This document shows, in pieces, positions 15,587-24,718 of a stretch of DNA of 55,506 bases; within the stretch, counting starts at the first letter, position 1, and every line of letters begins with the position of its first letter. The position numbers and the translations under genes were made by a program. This stretch comes from Pseudomonadota bacterium (lineage in GTDB: Bacteria > Desulfobacterota > Desulfobulbia > Desulfobulbales > Desulfocapsaceae), in contig JAEYNP010000019.1 of the NCBI GenBank assembly GCA_023412495.1, forward strand, positions 1-55,506, in the 5' to 3' direction. The notes under the pieces were generated by a model. It saw only the letters and a list, made by a program, of their open reading frames with translations, was not told where the DNA came from and searched no databases.

Positions 15587-18247
15587 ATGAGCCCTGGCAG
15601 ATCACTACCAGACAAATGGAGCATGCTTCCCATGGTTTCTTATCCCTTTATCAGCACAGGCTGGGAAAGCCTGGACAGGATTATCGACCATCTGCGTCCC
15701 GGAGATAACGTCGTCTGGCAGGTAGATGCGATAGATGATTATCAACGTCTGGTGACAGATTTTGTCAACTGTGCCCTGGCTAACAACAAGCGAGTTGTCT
15801 ATCTCCGCTTCGCCCGCCATTTGCCGATGCTGGAGGATCGCCGCGACCTGATCACGGTCTACCAGCTCAACGAGGAATTAGGCTTTGAATCATTTTCCTC
15901 GCGTGTCCACAGTATCATCACGGAGGAAGGCAAAGACGCCTTCTATGTCTTCGACTCCCTCTCCGATCTGCTGCATGTGTGGGCCACGGATCTGATGATC
16001 GGTGATTTTTTCTCAATCACCTGCCCCTACCTCTATGAACTTCATACCATCGCCTATTTCGCCATTCTCCGCGACCGTCACTCCTTCAAGGCCATTGCCC
16101 GGATCAGGGAAATCACCCAGGTGCTCATCGATGTCTACAACTACAAGGGACGAGTCTGCATCCATCCGATTAAAGTCGAGAAACGCTATTCACCTACCAT
16201 GTTCTTCCCTCATATCAGGCGGAAGAACAGTCTTGAGCCGGTGATCAACAGCGTCGACGTCTCCGAGATGTTCAGCAGTCTCTTCCGTCACAAGGCCGGT
16301 ATCGCTCATCGGCATCTCGATTATTGGGACCACCTCTTCATCCAGGCAGGAACTCTCAACGCATCGAACGCACCGGAGGAGGAAAAGCAGGACATGGTGG
16401 AACAACTCAGCCGCCTGCTGCTCACCAGGAACAAAGAACTCCTGTCGCTGATCAGAGAGCACTTGACCCTGGACGATCTCCTCCAGATCAAGGTGCGTTT
16501 GATCGGTACCGGATTCATCGGCGGCAAATCGGTGGGAATGCTGCTGGCGCGCAAAATCCTCGCCGGCGACCCTAGGCACAACTGGAGCGAGGTCCTGGAA
16601 CAACACGACTCCTTCTATATCGGTTCCGATATCTTTTACAGCTACATCGTCCAGAATGGCTGCTGGAAGCTTTTCATGGCCCATAAGACTCGGGAAGGGT
16701 ATTTCGAGCGTGCGGCGGAGCTGCGTGAGCGCCTGCTGACCGGCACCTTCTCCGAAGAGACCATTGAACAATTTCAGCTGATGCTCGAGTATTTCGGCCA
16801 GTCGCCGATCATCGTCCGTTCTTCCAGCCTGCTCGAGGACGCCTTCGGAAGCGCCTTCGCCGGCAAATACGAAAGCTGTTTTTGCGTCAACCAGGGTCCA
16901 CCGGAAAAGCGGTATGAAGTCTTCGAGACAACCGTACGCCACATTTTCGCCAGCATCATGAATGAGGATGCCCTCACCTACCGCCTCCAGCGGGGTCTCG
17001 ACCAGTTGGACGAGCAGATGGCCCTGCTCGTCCAGCGGGTGTCGGGAGCCCATCGCCAGGATTATTTTTTCCCGGAACTGGCCGGCGTCGGACTCTCGCA
17101 CAATGCGTTCGTTTGGAAAAAAGGCATGAATCCGCAGGCGGGCATGGTCCGACTGGTCCATGGGTTAGGGACACGAGCGGTCGATCGGGTGGAGAATGAT
17201 TATCCGCGGATCATTGCCCTGGACGACCCGCTGGTCAAGCCGCTGTCCGACATGAAGGATGTACGGCGATTTTCCCAGCACTCCATCGATGTTTTGAATC
17301 TCCGGGCAAACAGCATCGAGAGCGTGGCCTTCGAGGCAATGCTGGAAAATGGTATCCCGGCAAATATCGATCTGCTGACCGTTCGTGACCCGGGGGCCAT
17401 GCAGGCCCGCCGGGACATGGGATTGCCGGAGAAAGACGAGCGGATACTGACGCTCGATCCGTTCCTGACCAATACCCCGTTCATCGAGATGATGCGTTCG
17501 CTGCTCGATCGCCTGAAGCAGGTCTACCGTCATCCCGTGGATGTTGAATTCACCGTCAACTTCAATCAAGCCGGAACGCTCCAGGTCAACCTGCTGCAGT
17601 GCCGCCCGTTCCAGACCATCGGCATGGGCGCCGGGAGATCTCTGCCCGATGCGATTCCCACCTCGGACGTCGTTGTCCAGATGGAAGGCCATTTCATGGG
17701 CGGCAATATCATCCAGCCGATCGCGCTGATAATTTTTGTCGACCCGGAGCAGTACACCCGGCTGTCACTTTCGGAGAAATACAGCGTCGCCCGCCTGATC
17801 GGCAAGCTGAACCGGAGCATCGTCAACCGGAAAAAAAACCCGACCCTGCTGCTCGGCCCCGGACGGTGGGGGACGCAGACCCCGGCAATGGGGGTGCCCG
17901 TCCATTTTTCGGAGATCAATCACATCACGGCGATGGCGGAAATCAGCTACCGGCATGGCAGCCTCATTCCTGACCTGTCATTCGGCACCCATTTTTTCCA
18001 TGATCTCATTGAAACAAATATCTTTTACATGGCCATTTATGCCGAACAGCCGGATGTCGTGTTCAACCTGGCCTGGCTGCTGTCCCTGCCCAACCGGCTG
18101 GCTGCCATCAGCCCGGCGGATGAACACCTGGCCTCTGTGGTGAGGGTCTCGGAGATTTCCGCGGCTCGCCTGATTATCCATTCGGACGTCGAATCCCAGC
18201 AGGTATTGTGCTATCTGCAAAGGAACATGAGCGGCGACAACTGCTGA
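15587..18247 (+). CDS. PEP-synthase-like ATP-binding protein with degenerate KaiC-like N-domain
   Basis: About 886 residues. The first 260 resemble a KaiC/RecA-type domain (STGWESLDRIIDHLRPGDNVVWQVD), but the P-loop expected after PGDNVVWQV is absent (DAIDDYQRLV instead of GxxGxGKT). The rest is a PPDK/PEP-synthase N-terminal ATP-grasp domain: LIGTGFIGGKSVGMLLARKI, IIVRSSSLLEDAFGSAFAGKYES and the terminal VNLLQCRPFQ. The phospho-histidine and PEP-binding domains of true PEP synthases are missing. It may phosphorylate or regulate an unknown partner. Start is uncertain: no good ribosome site; ATG at 15551, 15587, 15623 and 15632 are all possible. Confidence 0.75.
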   Translation: MSPGRSLPDKWSMLPMVSYPFISTGWESLDRIIDHLRPGDNVVWQVDAIDDYQRLVTDFVNCALANNKRVVYLRFARHLPMLEDRRDLITVYQLNEELGFESFSSRVHSIITEEGKDAFYVFDSLSDLLHVWATDLMIGDFFSITCPYLYELHTIAYFAILRDRHSFKAIARIREITQVLIDVYNYKGRVCIHPIKVEKRYSPTMFFPHIRRKNSLEPVINSVDVSEMFSSLFRHKAGIAHRHLDYWDHLFIQAGTLNASNAPEEEKQDMVEQLSRLLLTRNKELLSLIREHLTLDDLLQIKVRLIGTGFIGGKSVGMLLARKILAGDPRHNWSEVLEQHDSFYIGSDIFYSYIVQNGCWKLFMAHKTREGYFERAAELRERLLTGTFSEETIEQFQLMLEYFGQSPIIVRSSSLLEDAFGSAFAGKYESCFCVNQGPPEKRYEVFETTVRHIFASIMNEDALTYRLQRGLDQLDEQMALLVQRVSGAHRQDYFFPELAGVGLSHNAFVWKKGMNPQAGMVRLVHGLGTRAVDRVENDYPRIIALDDPLVKPLSDMKDVRRFSQHSIDVLNLRANSIESVAFEAMLENGIPANIDLLTVRDPGAMQARRDMGLPEKDERILTLDPFLTNTPFIEMMRSLLDRLKQVYRHPVDVEFTVNFNQAGTLQVNLLQCRPFQTIGMGAGRSLPDAIPTSDVVVQMEGHFMGGNIIQPIALIIFVDPEQYTRLSLSEKYSVARLIGKLNRSIVNRKKNPTLLLGPGRWGTQTPAMGVPVHFSEINHITAMAEISYRHGSLIPDLSFGTHFFHDLIETNIFYMAIYAEQPDVVFNLAWLLSLPNRLAAISPADEHLASVVRVSEISAARLIIHSDVESQQVLCYLQRNMSGDNC

Positions 18248-18261
18248 TTCAGTAATGGCAA

Positions 18262-18333
18262 AAGGGGTTGAACCCGGTTGAGGCGAACAGAAAGCGTTGC
18301 ATCTGTCTACCGGTTGCCGAGTTCAAGCCCCTT
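18262..18333. other. Long imperfect inverted repeat between convergent genes
   Basis: AAGGGGTTGAAC (18262-18273) pairs, with one bulge, with GTTCAAGCCCCTT (18321-18333) across a 47-base loop. It lies between the converging PEP-synthase-like gene and gdhA and could act as a bidirectional transcription end, though no T tract is present. Confidence 0.35.
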
Positions 18334-18385
18334 CAACTCAACAGCTCGTCCTGAATGAGCTCACTCCGCCAGATGAATCAAGCCG

Positions 18386-19783
<1,398 letters not shown>

Positions 19784-19822
19784 TTATTCCTCACACTATG
19801 CCTATGGTTGACGGCCAGGGAT

Positions 19823-20356
19823 TTACTCTGCCCGGTTTTTTCGATAGAACCGAAAATCCTCACGCCCTACCCCCTCCTTGCCGCAAAATTCCGCGACGAG
19901 TTCTTCCATGCTGTCATAGCCGGCACCGAACATCGGCAGTTTGGAAAAGTACGGACGGAGCGCACCGTTATTCACAAGTACCGCAAAATGAACCGGAAAC
20001 AGCGGGTCGCCGATCACCAGTAGGTATCGTTCTCTGGAATCGGCAATTCGATAATCTTGTTCAATGTCGTCATAGTCTACGGGCGAATACTCTTCGCGCA
20101 GAATCTCCGCAGCTTCAAAGACCAAAACGTCGTGAAAGGACATGAAATCGGAACAGTTGAAATACCCCAGGGCGTAAAGGGCGACACTGAAACTGGAAAC
20201 CTGTTCATAGAGCGGATGGCTGCGATCGCAGAGCATCAATACCTCATTGATCCTTTCGGTTACCAGGACACCATCGTGATTCAGTTGCCCCATTCTCGGC
20301 TGCAACGATGTCACTGCTTCTGCTTCAGTCATTTCACCTTTGTGGTGTTTCTGCAT
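19823..20356 (-). CDS. Unknown 177-residue acidic protein upstream of gdhA
   Basis: I do not recognise a family. It is acidic and soluble, with no signal peptide or membrane segment, and has two halves: a helical N-terminal part (to about 85) and a C-terminal part with alternating strands (about 105-175, ERYLLVIGDPLFPVHFAVLVNNG). It lies behind a consensus-quality sigma-54 promoter (20426-20441) and before gdhA on the same strand, so a role in nitrogen or redox control is a guess from place alone. The AAGGAG-type site 8 bases before the ATG supports the start. Confidence 0.6.
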   Translation of the reverse strand: MQKHHKGEMTEAEAVTSLQPRMGQLNHDGVLVTERINEVLMLCDRSHPLYEQVSSFSVALYALGYFNCSDFMSFHDVLVFEAAEILREEYSPVDYDDIEQDYRIADSRERYLLVIGDPLFPVHFAVLVNNGALRPYFSKLPMFGAGYDSMEELVAEFCGKEGVGREDFRFYRKNRAE

Positions 20357-20425
20357 GAGAAGATCTCCTTTTGTTGAATCAACTCAGTAAACATGACCAC
20401 ATGATCCTCAACCGGAATGGCTGAA

Positions 20426-20441
20426 AGCAAAGGTCGTGCCA
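20426..20441 (-). promoter_or_regulatory. Sigma-54 promoter upstream of the 177-aa gene and gdhA
   Basis: On the minus strand TGGCACGACCTTTGCT matches the -24/-12 consensus TGGCACG-N4-TTGCW at every fixed position. Transcription would begin near 20414, about 58 bases before the start codon at 20356. The NtrC-type activator and kinase encoded directly upstream (20666-24071, same strand) are the natural candidates to drive it. Confidence 0.8.
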
Positions 20442-20616
20442 CTCAATTCATCGATGTATTATTTTGATTTTAATGAAAAATTTATTCGAGACACAGAAGA
20501 GAGTCGCGTGGAAGTGGTGCCGAAGAAAGCAGTTGGCCGCCTTCGGCGCCCCCTGAAATTGAAGAAGGGAAATGCTGTTTCAGCCGATTGGAGGGAGATG
20601 ACGGGGCTGTATGGAA

Positions 20617-20645
20617 TCTGCACAGGTCGACGCCTGTTGTGCAGA
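20617..20645. repeat. Inverted repeat TCTGCACA...TGTGCAGA near the NtrC-type gene
   Basis: Perfect eight-base arms (20617-20624 and 20638-20645) with a 13-base spacer, between the stop of the response regulator gene and the sigma-54 promoter (about 180 bases upstream of it). The place suits either an enhancer site for the activator or a hairpin ending its mRNA. No T tract is present. Confidence 0.4.
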
Positions 20646-20665
20646 AAATGAACAGAGGGAGGCTG

Positions 20666-22126
20666 TTAATGTTTGAGCGGCTCTGCCGTTGTTGGCTCCT
20701 GCAGCTTTTTCAGACGATGACGGAGGGTGTTCCTGCTGACCCCGAGCAATCTGGCCGCCTGGACCTGATTATCTCCGCATTTGCGCAAGGCAGCATCAAG
20801 AAGAACGTTTTCCACCAGTTCGATGACGCCGGCATGGACATCCGGCACATCAAGTCGAAGCAGCTCTGAAACAATCAGTTCCAGTTCGTTCCGCAGCCGC
20901 TCCAGGAGGTGGTCCCTCCCGCATACTCGGTGTTTTTCATCCTCCGCTACCGGGATCGGCAGAGCTTTGTCATCAATGACGGTACCCGCGGACAGCAGCA
21001 CAGCCCGGCGCAGCCAGTTTTCCAGTTCACGGACATTGCCCGGCCATGAATAGGCGGTAAGCCTGTCCATCGTGCCCTCTTTGACAAAACACCGATCCCG
21101 CCCGTATTCGCGGCAAAACCGCGCCAGAAAATAATCAACCAGAGCGGGGAGGTCTTCAGCCCGTTCCCGCAGCGGAGGGATATGTAGAGAAATGACTTTG
21201 AGGCGCCAGTACAAGTCTTCCCGGAACCTGCCTGCCTCCACTTCTTTGTCGATCTCCTTGTTGGTGGCTGCAATGATTCGAACATCCACCGGGATGAGCC
21301 GGTTGCCGCCGACCCGCTCGATTTCTTTTTCCTGGATCGCCCGCAATAATTTTGCCTGCAGCGGCATCGACAATTCTGTGATCTCGTCGAGAAACAGGGT
21401 TCCCTGGTCACAACGCTCGATCTTGCCTATTACGGTGCGCTCCGCTCCGGTAAAAGCCCCCCTTTCGTGTCCGAAGAGCTCGCTCTCGAAAAGCGCCTCC
21501 GGAATGGCGGCACAGTTGATGGCGATGAACGGCTTGTCCTTTCGTCTGCTGTGATGATAAATGGCCCTGGCCGCCAGTTCTTTCCCCGTACCGCTTTCCC
21601 CGGTAATGAAAACTGCCACGTTATTTTCCGCTATCTGACCGATAATTTTATAAATTTCCTGCATCTTACGACTATTGCCGATGATCTGCGACGTGCGCTG
21701 GTCTGAGGCGAGCGTCATAGGATTCTGGACGGAAGACGGAAATCCCACCACATCCTTCATCTGCCGATTGACGGCAAGGGCTTCCCCGACAACGCGAGTG
21801 AGGTCGTTTTGCTCGAACGGCTTTACCAGGTAATCGTATGCGCCACGTTTCATTGCTTCTATGGCGAGATCCATCGTGCCATAGGCGGTCATCAGGATCA
21901 CCGGGGTCTTGTTGTCGATTTTCTTGATCTCGATCAGGGCATCCAGGCCGTTGATGTCCGGCATCTTGTAATCGAGCATGATCAGGTCGAACGTCTCCTT
22001 CGCGAGGACATTGAGAGCCACCCTGGCATGCTCGCAGGGGGTGACGGCAAAGCCTTTCCGCACAAAAAAGCGGCTCAAAAAGTGAAGCAGGCCCTCATCG
22101 TCATCGATCACTACTATTTTTTCCAT
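20666..22126 (-). CDS. NtrC-family sigma-54-dependent response regulator
   Basis: A 486-residue three-domain activator. Receiver (1-120) with acidic pair IDDDEG, phospho-acceptor Asp in LIMLDYKMPDINGLD and Lys in YLVKPFEQ. AAA+ domain (about 150-385) with Walker A GESGTGKE, an intact GAFTGA loop (HERGAFTGAERT) that contacts sigma-54, Walker B GTLFLDEITEL and sensor YWRLKVI. Fis-type HTH at the C terminus (CGDNQVQAARLLGVSRNTLRHRL). Its start lies 26 bases inside the end of the kinase gene, so translation is coupled. Likely target: the sigma-54 promoter at 20426-20441. Confidence 0.93.
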   Translation of the reverse strand: MEKIVVIDDDEGLLHFLSRFFVRKGFAVTPCEHARVALNVLAKETFDLIMLDYKMPDINGLDALIEIKKIDNKTPVILMTAYGTMDLAIEAMKRGAYDYLVKPFEQNDLTRVVGEALAVNRQMKDVVGFPSSVQNPMTLASDQRTSQIIGNSRKMQEIYKIIGQIAENNVAVFITGESGTGKELAARAIYHHSRRKDKPFIAINCAAIPEALFESELFGHERGAFTGAERTVIGKIERCDQGTLFLDEITELSMPLQAKLLRAIQEKEIERVGGNRLIPVDVRIIAATNKEIDKEVEAGRFREDLYWRLKVISLHIPPLRERAEDLPALVDYFLARFCREYGRDRCFVKEGTMDRLTAYSWPGNVRELENWLRRAVLLSAGTVIDDKALPIPVAEDEKHRVCGRDHLLERLRNELELIVSELLRLDVPDVHAGVIELVENVLLDAALRKCGDNQVQAARLLGVSRNTLRHRLKKLQEPTTAEPLKH

Positions 22127-24071
22127 GCCTTTTGCTCAATGTGGTGTCTGCCGCAACCGGCAGGAAAATCGAAAACACGGTTCCTTGGCCTGTGTTGCTT
22201 GTCACCCGTACCACGCCGCCGTGATTGCGAACAGTGGTCAGCACCAAGGGCAGACCAAGGCCAGTTCCGGTCGTCTTGGTGGTAAAAAACGGTTCAAAGA
22301 TCTTGTTCATGTTGTCAGCTGAAATACCGTGGCCGGTATCGGCGATGTCAATCCGGACGCAGGAAATCTCCCGACCGTCAATGACCTCGGAATCCAGCTT
22401 CGCCGATACGGACAACCTGCCGTGTACAGGCAAGGCGTCCAGGGCATTGACAAGCACGTTGATCAACGCCTCGCCGAGCAGCTTGCGGTCTCCGGTCACG
22501 GTGGGAAGCAGCTCGTCGATCGCAACCGATAGGACACATTCCTGCCGATTGATCTGAGGCCTTACCATGGTCAGGAGGTTGACCAGAAAACTCTGCAAAT
22601 CGATTTCGGCGAAGACCAGATCCTGCGGTTTGGCAAAGTCGAGAAAGCGATTGATCGTGCCCTCGATACGGCCGATCTGGTTCATGGCTATCGCAAAGTC
22701 TTCCTCGAACTCGGCGGATATGCTGATTTCCTCTTGAACGGAGGCCAAAAAAAGCTTGATGGACGTCAACGGGGTCCTGATTTCATGGGCTACGGCCGCA
22801 CCCATCCGACCCATGGCGGCAAACTTTTCCGATCGCTCGGCCATCAACCGGGTTTTCTGCAGCATCAGATCGGTCTCTTTCAACTCCGCTTCCTGCTGTC
22901 CGACCTTCAATTCCAACTGGAGATGCCGCTCGCGCAAGCGCGAGGCCATTTCCCTGACAGAATCCAGAAGGATGCCGATTTCGTCACGACGTTCGCTTTT
23001 CTCGAGCGATTCGTCAAATTTCCTCTCGGCCACTCGCGCCGCGTAGAGGCTCAGCTTTCTAATGGGGGCGACGATATGGGAACTGATGATGGTAGTGAAC
23101 AAAAAGGCGCTCACAATACAGAGAAAGAAGGCCAGCCAAAGCAGTCCCCTGAGCCTTTCAGCAGCGGCGAATGCCTCGTCTCGATCCTGCTCGACCACAA
23201 TGTACCATTTGGTGTCGCCGACCTGGAGCGAAGTGCCCAGCACCTCGATCCCGCGATAATCCAGATAAGCACTGACAGGATCGTTTTTCTCAAAAATATT
23301 GCGAAAGCTCTCGGACTGGGAAATGTTTTCCGTCAAAATCCGGTGCGGCTCCTTGTGCGCCAGGAATCGTCCTTCCCGGTCGACGAGGTAGCACTCCCCG
23401 GTGGCGCCAAGAGATACCTTGAGGATGGAATCTATGATTTTATCGGTACCCACTCTCCCGTAAACCATACCGGTAAAAGAGTTGTCGTCCATGGCTGGAA
23501 CAGGCGCACCAATGAGAAAATACGATTGCTTGTCGTCGCTCGCATGGGTGATGTCGGATACATAAAAATTCTCGCGCACCTCGTATCGGGAATCAAAAGC
23601 CCGCGCCAAGTTGGCGGGATTCCCGGGACTGGCGGCAATGAGTTCTCCTGCCCCGGAAATAACGATCAGCTCTCTGTAGACATCGTACTTTTCCCTGATC
23701 AGGTCGAGATAGGGGTTCATCTGGATGGAGTCCATGCTCCTCACCACGGACGTCTCAGCCACCATCGATATGTCGGCTCTGCGCTCTTCAAGCCAGGCCG
23801 TCAGGAGCGAGACTTTGTCTTCTGCGACATTCTCCAGTTGGCGCACCACCATCTTGATGAGAAGCTGTTCGGAATAGACATGGGAAACATAGCCGATGAT
23901 CAAAAGGGGCACGAGGGTGAGAGCGAGAAAGAGCAAAGAGACCTTGGCCCGGAGCGAGTTCTTCCACCCTTTGCCCCAGGCCTTCTCTTTTCGATGGAAT
24001 TCTCCCATGCCCGCTCTTACGGTTGATGAGCGAGAGCCGAAAATCTCCGGCTCGACGACGCGCAGATCCAT
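22101..24071 (-). CDS. Membrane sensor histidine kinase with extracytoplasmic Cache-type domain
   Basis: A 656-residue kinase of the AtoS/ZraS/NtrB type, partner of the following regulator. Helix 1 (about 45-65), a periplasmic Cache-like domain (about 70-315), helix 2 (about 320-340), HAMP (about 340-395), coiled coil, HisKA box AVAHEIRTPLTSIKLFL, N box GEALINVLVNALDALP, G1 IADTGHGI, and G2 TTGTGLGLPLVL. The signal is unknown; Cache domains usually bind small organic acids or amino acids, which would fit the neighbouring gdhA (inference). Start uncertain: 24071 or the in-frame ATG at 24008; neither has a strong ribosome site. Confidence 0.9.
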   Translation of the reverse strand: MDLRVVEPEIFGSRSSTVRAGMGEFHRKEKAWGKGWKNSLRAKVSLLFLALTLVPLLIIGYVSHVYSEQLLIKMVVRQLENVAEDKVSLLTAWLEERRADISMVAETSVVRSMDSIQMNPYLDLIREKYDVYRELIVISGAGELIAASPGNPANLARAFDSRYEVRENFYVSDITHASDDKQSYFLIGAPVPAMDDNSFTGMVYGRVGTDKIIDSILKVSLGATGECYLVDREGRFLAHKEPHRILTENISQSESFRNIFEKNDPVSAYLDYRGIEVLGTSLQVGDTKWYIVVEQDRDEAFAAAERLRGLLWLAFFLCIVSAFLFTTIISSHIVAPIRKLSLYAARVAERKFDESLEKSERRDEIGILLDSVREMASRLRERHLQLELKVGQQEAELKETDLMLQKTRLMAERSEKFAAMGRMGAAVAHEIRTPLTSIKLFLASVQEEISISAEFEEDFAIAMNQIGRIEGTINRFLDFAKPQDLVFAEIDLQSFLVNLLTMVRPQINRQECVLSVAIDELLPTVTGDRKLLGEALINVLVNALDALPVHGRLSVSAKLDSEVIDGREISCVRIDIADTGHGISADNMNKIFEPFFTTKTTGTGLGLPLVLTTVRNHGGVVRVTSNTGQGTVFSIFLPVAADTTLSKRHGKNSSDR

Positions 24072-24370
24072 GTTTGCTTCGTGCGGCTATCCTTGTTTAT
24101 CGAACGAATTTTCGAAAAAGAGAGAAGAGGTTTGTGACATCCCCCGCCATACAGTGGTTTATAACCTTTTATTTCCTAAATTTTCAAGAAAAGCTGCGGA
24201 AGAGGTTGTACGCTGCAGGCAAGGCGGACAGTGAAATTCCGCTTGTATTTGAATCCTTTCAATACACTTTCCTGCATGGCCCTGCTCTAGCGGAGAGCTC
24301 AAAATCAAACGGTGGAGGATCAGCCCCCCTTGCCAGGCAAGCGGGTGCATTGAAAAATCTCAAGAGATCC

Positions 24371-24472
24371 ATCCGCAGCCATGCTGTGCTCATCGCCATT
24401 GGCGTAGAATGGGACGGCCAGCTCAGCCTGCGCAATGTACTGTCAACGAAAGAGGCTCACTCGAAAGAAATC
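24371..24472 (+). pseudogene. Remnant of an IS256-family transposase
   Basis: The reading IRSHAVLIAIGVEWDGQ followed by KEAHSKEIHHPF matches the catalytic-core region of IS256-family (MULE-type) transposases, which typically read IRS-x-AVLIAIG-(I/V)-x-W-(E/D)-G-R-R, then several residues later RES..SW. Only about 35 codons survive and no terminal repeats are recognisable. It is the only mobile-element trace I can name within the cargo block. Confidence 0.6.
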
Positions 24473-24575
24473 CACCACCCCTTCGTTTTGTTGACCACAA
24501 TGTGACACATGGTGTATATTTGACTATATGATCATATATCGTTTTTTCTAATGCGGGCTGACGTCCGCAAGGCTG

Positions 24576-24603
24576 TTATCCCCTTCCACGGTAGAGGGGA
24601 TAA
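24576..24603. promoter_or_regulatory. Hairpin upstream of the metal P-type ATPase
   Basis: TTATCCCCT (24576-24584) pairs perfectly with AGGGGATAA (24595-24603) around a 10-base loop, about 115 bases before the ATPase start. It could be a dimeric regulator site or an RNA hairpin. The loop and flanks show no T tract. Confidence 0.4.
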
Positions 24604-24718
24604 GTACCTTCACGAAATTCGTTTCAAAAAAGCAAGAAACGCATTGCTAAGGTGCAGAACGAATCTGCAAAGAGTCCCCTGCTGAGGGTCTTGTATAAAA
24701 AGGCTTGCAAGGAAGATT

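Larger units (their letters stand above)
24072..24718. other. Gene-poor region between kinase and metal ATPase
   Basis: Holds the kinase promoter side, a decayed IS256-type transposase fragment (24371-24472), a hairpin (24576-24603) and the upstream region of the P-type ATPase. No intact gene is supported on either strand. Confidence 0.5.

Noticed and set aside
20436..20651. Plus-strand open frame of 71 codons between the sigma-54 promoter and the activator
   Set aside because: No ribosome site, atypical composition, and it overlaps the regulatory region.
22734..24026. Plus-strand open frame (430 codons) opposite the sensor kinase
   Set aside because: Antisense shadow of the kinase; no recognisable domain.
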